From Spirochaetota bacterium (GTDB lineage Bacteria > Spirochaetota > Spirochaetia > Treponematales > UBA12059), in contig JAKLIU010000054.1 in the NCBI GenBank assembly GCA_022709445.1, positions 1 to 9,856 of the forward strand: a stretch of DNA of 9,856 bases, in the 5' to 3' direction. The notes below the pieces were generated by a model. That model was not told where the DNA came from, did not search any database, and saw only the letters and a program-made list of their open reading frames with translations. This document shows positions 6,212 to 9,856 of the stretch, one piece after another. The translations under genes were made by a program, and so were the position numbers. Each line of letters opens with the position of its first letter. Positions within the stretch are counted from its first letter, which is position 1.

Positions 6212-7944
6212 ACCGAGTCCCGCACGCCGTCCTTGCGTTCTTCGTCGTCCTGTCCATTTCGATTTTTGCGCCCGTTTCCCTCGCGGCGCTCACCGCGGAC
6301 CATGTCTCCGCCGAGATCACGGTGTTCCTCAGGCCCGACGGCAAGGCGGAGATATGGTACCGGTCGGAATGGAACGTCACCGGCGGCACCATGAGCGGTT
6401 TCTACTTCGAGGGCGAGGCCTTCAGCCCGGCCTGGAACATGGAGCGCTGCTACGCCGACCTTCCGGGCAACATCCGTCAGGCCCTGCGCATCGACGACCT
6501 GGGCGGCGGCAAGTACGACGTGATCCTGGCGGATCGCAAGCGCTTCTCCGGCCGCGCCTGGTACAACCTCAACTACGCCGGGGATTTCGCGGCGGCCGGC
6601 CTCCTGGGCGCCACCACCGGGACGGACGGCAGGGCGCTGGTCTACTTCGACTGGGGCCCCGTGCAGTGGGACGAGGGCCTGGAGTACCGGGCCGTCCGCC
6701 TGGTGCTGCCCGTGCGCGTTTCCGGCGAGAAGCTCACGGACGCCGAGCGGGCTTCCATCCCCATGCTCACCGAGGAGCACGTGAACGCGGAGAACCGCAT
6801 CGACTACTACGGCTCGGCGGGGGAGGACGGGGCCTGGTACCTGACCGTGCTCTTCTACCAGGAGGACGTGCCCGCCTACGGCAGGCAGCTCCTGGAACTC
6901 TACTTCCCCGCCGACTGGCTGGGTCTGGGCGCGGACCTGGGCGAGGTCGCCGCGTCCGGCGCGGGCGTCGGCCTCAACTCCCCGCCGGACTGGGACAACG
7001 AGGATGCGTCCTACGACGATTCCTGGGCCTACTCCGAACCCGGTGATCCGGAACTGGCCACCGTCGGCGGCTTCTGGCGCCGGAACCCCCTGGCGGCGGT
7101 CCCGGTCTTCGCCGCGATCATCGCCGCGGCACTCTTCCTGTACCTGCGCCGGGCGCGCACCCACGCTTCCAAGGTTGCTCTGGTGACCGGCATCGCCTGG
7201 GCCGGCGATTCCTGGACCCCGCCCAAGCTCTTCGCCGGGACCTTCCAGGTGCCGGGCAAGGTGGCCGAGGACCTGCATCCGGTGGAGGCGGCCCTGGTGC
7301 TCGAGCTGCCCCTGCCGCGCGTGGCGGCCATCATGCTTGAGGGACTGCGGGCCCAGGGCATCCTGGAGATCGAGCGCGAGGATCCGCTCAAGGTCCGCTT
7401 CCTGTCCGCGGTCGCGGCCAGCCACGAGCACGAAGAACGCTTCCTGGCCGCCTTCGACGCGAACGGGGAAGTGCTGCCCGGCCTCATGGCGGATTTCTTC
7501 GAGGAGACCATCAAGCGCCTGCAGGAGAAGATCTGGGACTGCGACCTGGAGGCCACCCGGGCGTTCTACCGGAAGAAGATCCTGGAGACCGCCGAGGCCG
7601 AGCGGGAGATGGAGGGCTGGACCGATGAGCGCCGCCGCAGCTACTACGGCGCCCACCCGTACTGGTGGTACTGGCACGGCTGTTCGGTGGTCCATTCGCG
7701 GCCGGAGTACCTGTCCCGCGTGGGCCTTCCCGAGGGCATGTCCGCCGGCTACGCCGACTTCATGCGCTCGGCGGTCTGCTACTCCGGCTGCTTCACGCCG
7801 GCGCACGCCGGCACGGTGGACGCCTGCCACTCGGCCTGCCACAACGCCTGCCACGACGCCTGCCACGACGCCTGCCACTCGGCCTGCCACAGCGCCTGCC
7901 ACAGCGCCTGCCATTCAGCCTGCGTGTCCGGGGGAGCGCATTGA
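6208..7944 (+). CDS. DUF2207-like membrane protein with C-terminal Cys-His-x-Ala repeat tail
   Basis: A 578-residue single-pass membrane protein. Residues 1-27 are a signal peptide (cleavage near SLA26-A27). About 28-290 is an exported beta-rich domain; about 294-313 is a transmembrane helix followed by LRRARTHASK, which places the rest in the cytoplasm. Residues about 352-400 look like a winged-helix-type segment (VEAALVLELPLPRV...LRAQGILEIERED), as in DUF2207 proteins, and about 405-477 are charged and helical. An aromatic patch follows (HPYWWYWHGC at 483-492). The tail carries eight consecutive tetrads of Cys-His-x-Ala at residues 540-571, then CVSGGAH. DUF2207 and related proteins often end in low-complexity Gly-rich tails; here the tail is Cys/His-rich instead. 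The next gene, a radical SAM/SPASM protein, starts inside this stop codon. I infer that the tail is the enzyme's substrate; metal binding is the main alternative. The architecture is secure, the family name is likely, and the function is unknown. Confidence 0.85.
   Translation: MNRVPHAVLAFFVVLSISIFAPVSLAALTADHVSAEITVFLRPDGKAEIWYRSEWNVTGGTMSGFYFEGEAFSPAWNMERCYADLPGNIRQALRIDDLGGGKYDVILADRKRFSGRAWYNLNYAGDFAAAGLLGATTGTDGRALVYFDWGPVQWDEGLEYRAVRLVLPVRVSGEKLTDAERASIPMLTEEHVNAENRIDYYGSAGEDGAWYLTVLFYQEDVPAYGRQLLELYFPADWLGLGADLGEVAASGAGVGLNSPPDWDNEDASYDDSWAYSEPGDPELATVGGFWRRNPLAAVPVFAAIIAAALFLYLRRARTHASKVALVTGIAWAGDSWTPPKLFAGTFQVPGKVAEDLHPVEAALVLELPLPRVAAIMLEGLRAQGILEIEREDPLKVRFLSAVAASHEHEERFLAAFDANGEVLPGLMADFFEETIKRLQEKIWDCDLEATRAFYRKKILETAEAEREMEGWTDERRRSYYGAHPYWWYWHGCSVVHSRPEYLSRVGLPEGMSAGYADFMRSAVCYSGCFTPAHAGTVDACHSACHNACHDACHDACHSACHSACHSACHSACVSGGAH
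7825..7920 (+). repeat. Eight 12-bp tandem repeats encoding Cys-His-x-Ala
   Basis: Eight in-frame units of TGC CAC nnn GCC run without interruption, with x in order Ser, Asn, Asp, Asp, Ser, Ser, Ser, Ser, and a ninth Cys codon immediately follows (7921-7923). Ser is written as TCG, AGC and TCA, and the last His is CAT instead of CAC. The protein pattern is therefore kept while codons drift, which suggests selection on the peptide and not only recent DNA slippage. Confidence 0.97.
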
Positions 7945-9257
7945 ACCTGGACTGGGTGCGCGGGTTCTGGGAAGCCCTGTCGCCCTACGCCTACGCGCGC
8001 GAGGAGGACCAGGTGGTCATACTCCCGCCCAACCTGGTGTACAAGACCAACGCCACCGGCGTGGGCCTGATCAAGTACCTGGAGTCCGGCGGGCGCTTCG
8101 AGGATCTCCCCGGCTTCACGGAGGAGCGCGCCGCCCAGACCGCGGAGTTCTTCCTCTCGCTCAAGCGGGCGTACGAGGGCGCGCCCATGGCGCTCGAGCG
8201 GGTGCCGTACGACTTCTCCTTCACCAGGCTCCCGGTGCTGGGCGAGATAGCGCTCACCTACCGCTGCAACAACGCATGCCGCTTCTGCTACGCCGGCTGC
8301 AACGACGAGGCGGGAGCCGGGGCCTGCGCCGCGCCGGCCGGCCTGTCCGGCGACGAACTGGACACGGCGGGCTTCAAGCGCGTCATCGACATCTTCAAGC
8401 GCGAGGCCAAGATACCCTTCTTCTCCTTCACCGGCGGCGAGCCCCTGATCAGGGACGACGTGGAGGAGCTGGCCGCCTACGCCGTCTCGCTGGGGCTGCG
8501 CGTCAACCTGGTGACCAACGGGACCCTTGCCAGCCCGGAACGCGCCCGTTCGCTCTTCGCCTCCGGCATACATACGGCCCAGGTGAGCCTCGAGGCCCCG
8601 GATGCGGAACTCCACGACCGCCTGACCGGCGCGTCCGGCGCGTTCGGGCGCACCGTGGCCGGGATTGCCGCGCTGCGTTCCGCCGGCCTGTCCGTCCAGA
8701 CAAACTCCACCCTGACCCGGGCCAACCGCGACGCTCTGCCCGGCTTGCCCGCCTTCGTGGCCGGCCTGGGCGTCAGGCGCATGTCCATGAACCTGTTCAT
8801 TCCCTCCGGCTCCGGGACAAACGCCCGGGACCTGTACTTTCCCTACGCGGAGACGGGCGCCTTCGTGGACGAGGCGCGCAGGCGCGCGAAACTCGCGGGC
8901 GTGGATTTCTTCTGGTACTCCCCGACGCCGCTCTGCCTGTACAATCCCATCTCGCGCGGCCTGGGGAACAAGAGCTGCGCCGCCTGCGACGGCCTCGTGT
9001 CCGTGTCGCCGTCCGGGGACCTGCTGCCCTGCTCGTCCTGGCCCGAGCCGGTGGGCAACCTCCTGCGCGACGGGTTCGGGCCGGTGTGGTTTTCCGGCAA
9101 GGCGGCCTTCTACAAGGAAAAGAAGTACGCGCCGGAAGCCTGCGTGTCCTGTTCGAAATTCACCGCCTGCCAGGCGGCCTGCCCCCTGTACTGGAAGCAG
9201 GTCGGCTGCGCCGAGATAGAGGGACGCGCGACGACGGCCCCCAAGGACGAGGAGTAA
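7941..9257 (+). CDS. Radical SAM/SPASM protein with N-terminal PqqD-like segment, putative peptide maturase
   Basis: A 438-residue cytoplasmic radical SAM enzyme. Residues about 20-75 (VVILPPNLVYKTNATGVGLIKYLESG and the helix after) resemble a PqqD-type RiPP recognition element. The cluster motif CxxxCxxC is C109, C113, C116, with a further C120. TGGEPL sits at 164-169 and a long TIM-barrel core follows. The C-terminal SPASM domain has C346/C349, C364 in GDLLPC, and CxxCx5Cx3C at 401, 404, 410 and 414, enough for auxiliary Fe-S clusters. This is the layout of peptide-modifying enzymes. The start is taken as TTG 7941, sharing TTGA with the upstream stop, with GGGGGAG (7929-7935 region) as Shine-Dalgarno; GTG 7956 is an alternative. 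Overlap with the repeat-tailed protein gene implies matched expression and points to its Cys-His tail as substrate. A cofactor-related SPASM role, as in alternative haem synthesis, is not excluded. The reaction cannot be named. Confidence 0.9.
   Translation: MNLDWVRGFWEALSPYAYAREEDQVVILPPNLVYKTNATGVGLIKYLESGGRFEDLPGFTEERAAQTAEFFLSLKRAYEGAPMALERVPYDFSFTRLPVLGEIALTYRCNNACRFCYAGCNDEAGAGACAAPAGLSGDELDTAGFKRVIDIFKREAKIPFFSFTGGEPLIRDDVEELAAYAVSLGLRVNLVTNGTLASPERARSLFASGIHTAQVSLEAPDAELHDRLTGASGAFGRTVAGIAALRSAGLSVQTNSTLTRANRDALPGLPAFVAGLGVRRMSMNLFIPSGSGTNARDLYFPYAETGAFVDEARRRAKLAGVDFFWYSPTPLCLYNPISRGLGNKSCAACDGLVSVSPSGDLLPCSSWPEPVGNLLRDGFGPVWFSGKAAFYKEKKYAPEACVSCSKFTACQAACPLYWKQVGCAEIEGRATTAPKDEE
9249..9254 (+). 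promoter_or_regulatory. Ribosome binding site for the last gene
   Basis: GAGGAG lies six bases before ATG 9261 and overlaps the final codons of the radical SAM gene, supporting both the start and operon membership. Confidence 0.65.
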
Positions 9258-9260
9258 GCG

Positions 9261-9856
9261 ATGGACGTTTCGTTCCGGTTCTTCAAGCTGGCCTTGGCTC
9301 CCCGCCTGGTGTTCGCCGGCGCTCTCTACGCCCTGGCCGCGCTGGCCCAGGTCTCGCTCTCGGCCGCCGCGCCCGGCTTCCTCCTGGTGATTCCCGCCTG
9401 GTTCTTCCTGGCCATCAAGGGCGCGAGCAACAAGCCCAGGGACAAGGGCCTGGAGGAGTGGAGGGCCGTCTCCAACGAGGAGATCACCCGCATAGCCGAC
9501 GGCATCAGGCAGTCGAAGAAGCTCCGGGCCAAGGTGGGCGGGCCGGTCGCCCTGGGCGTGCTCTTCTTGGTGGCGATGGCCGTGGCGAGCGTGGCGAGCG
9601 CCTTCAGCAACCCGAACCTGTCCCTGGCCTTCCTGGACCTGGCCCTGTTCTCGGTGCCCGGGCTCTTCTTCGGGCGCATCACCGTGCACCTGCCCGTGGA
9701 CATGGACCGCAAGCTGCCATGCTTCCTGGCCATCATGGACGCTCCCCGTCCAGCGGGCTGGGTGCTGACTCCCTACCTGCGCTTCGATAAGGACGAGGAG
9801 GACCGCGACGTTCCCGAGGACATGCGCTTCATGCTGGAACCCCGGCGCAAGCCCGC
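9261..9856 (+). CDS. Multi-pass membrane protein, unknown function (C-terminus outside window)
   Basis: Open from ATG 9261 for 198 codons to the window edge, so no stop is seen. About four hydrophobic segments are visible: roughly residues 14-34, 36-52, 95-114 and 120-138. A basic and acidic loop (about 53-92, KGASNKPRDKGLEEWR...) lies between the second and third, and a charged region rich in Asp, Glu and Arg follows the fourth. I recognise no family. The gene follows the radical SAM gene by three bases and has a good Shine-Dalgarno, so it belongs to the same operon. It could be a membrane partner of the DUF2207-like protein, or an exporter or scaffold component; nothing in the sequence decides. 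There is no Cys/His repeat in the part seen. Confidence 0.85.
   Translation, partial: MDVSFRFFKLALAPRLVFAGALYALAALAQVSLSAAAPGFLLVIPAWFFLAIKGASNKPRDKGLEEWRAVSNEEITRIADGIRQSKKLRAKVGGPVALGVLFLVAMAVASVASAFSNPNLSLAFLDLALFSVPGLFFGRITVHLPVDMDRKLPCFLAIMDAPRPAGWVLTPYLRFDKDEEDRDVPEDMRFMLEPRRKP

Noticed and set aside
5935..7914. 659-codon minus-strand open frame
   Set aside because: It is antisense to the DUF2207-like gene, with composition typical of a GC-rich shadow frame. Its Val-Ala-Gly repeats are just the reverse reading of the Cys-His array.
7825..7920. CRISPR-like array
   Set aside because: The repeats are 12 bp head to tail with no spacers and lie in frame at the end of a coding gene.
7825..7923. 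Multihaem cytochrome c motif
   Set aside because: The spacing is CxxxCH, not CxxCH, and the tail is predicted to be cytoplasmic, where c-type haem attachment does not occur. The rare variant-spacing motifs known are isolated ones, not eight in a row.
7779..9689. 636-codon minus-strand open frame with WQA repeats
   Set aside because: It is a shadow of the radical SAM gene and the repeat tail; it shows no domain motifs, whereas the plus strand has complete family motifs.
1..9856. tRNA, rRNA, insertion sequence or prophage genes
   Set aside because: No transposase or phage-like protein, no inverted repeats at element ends, and no RNA gene signature were seen; the genes are dense and of uniform composition.

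Overview
The window is GC-rich (roughly 70% by eye), almost fully coding, and looks like a chromosomal segment of an environmental spirochaete. The main clue is the 571-residue protein at 1659-3374, which I recognise from memory as a DUF5312-type protein, a family I know only from Spirochaetota. The OmpA-like protein and the YfiH/LACC1 enzyme beside it fit but are not diagnostic. The genus cannot be fixed from sequence alone.

Layout. A partial two-helix potassium channel with an RCK domain (1-636, minus strand) is divergent from everything else. A 129-base intergenic gap follows. A tightly packed plus-strand operon comes next (766-5545): an RluA-type pseudouridine synthase, the DUF5312-like protein, a YfiH/LACC1 (PgeF-type) enzyme with a GTG start, and a secreted OmpA-C-domain protein whose ATG overlaps the previous stop as ATGA. 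A 51-base gap holds a short hairpin and a promoter-like element.

A second plus-strand operon (5597 to the window end) has four genes coupled by overlaps or tiny gaps: a small two-helix membrane protein (possibly XpaC-like), a DUF2207-like single-pass membrane protein, a radical SAM/SPASM protein, and a multi-pass membrane protein cut by the window edge.

This second operon is the most interesting part. The DUF2207-like protein ends in eight perfect-register tetrads of the form Cys-His-x-Ala (x = Ser, Asn or Asp), predicted to lie in the cytoplasm. The next gene starts inside its stop codon and encodes a radical SAM enzyme with the three canonical cluster cysteines, a SPASM domain, and an N-terminal segment resembling a PqqD-type peptide-recognition domain. 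My reading is that the repeat tail is the substrate of the enzyme: a RiPP-like modification installed on the C-terminal tail of a membrane protein rather than on a small free peptide. The flanking membrane proteins would be partners. The pairing and architecture are seen in the sequence; the chemistry and function are inferred.
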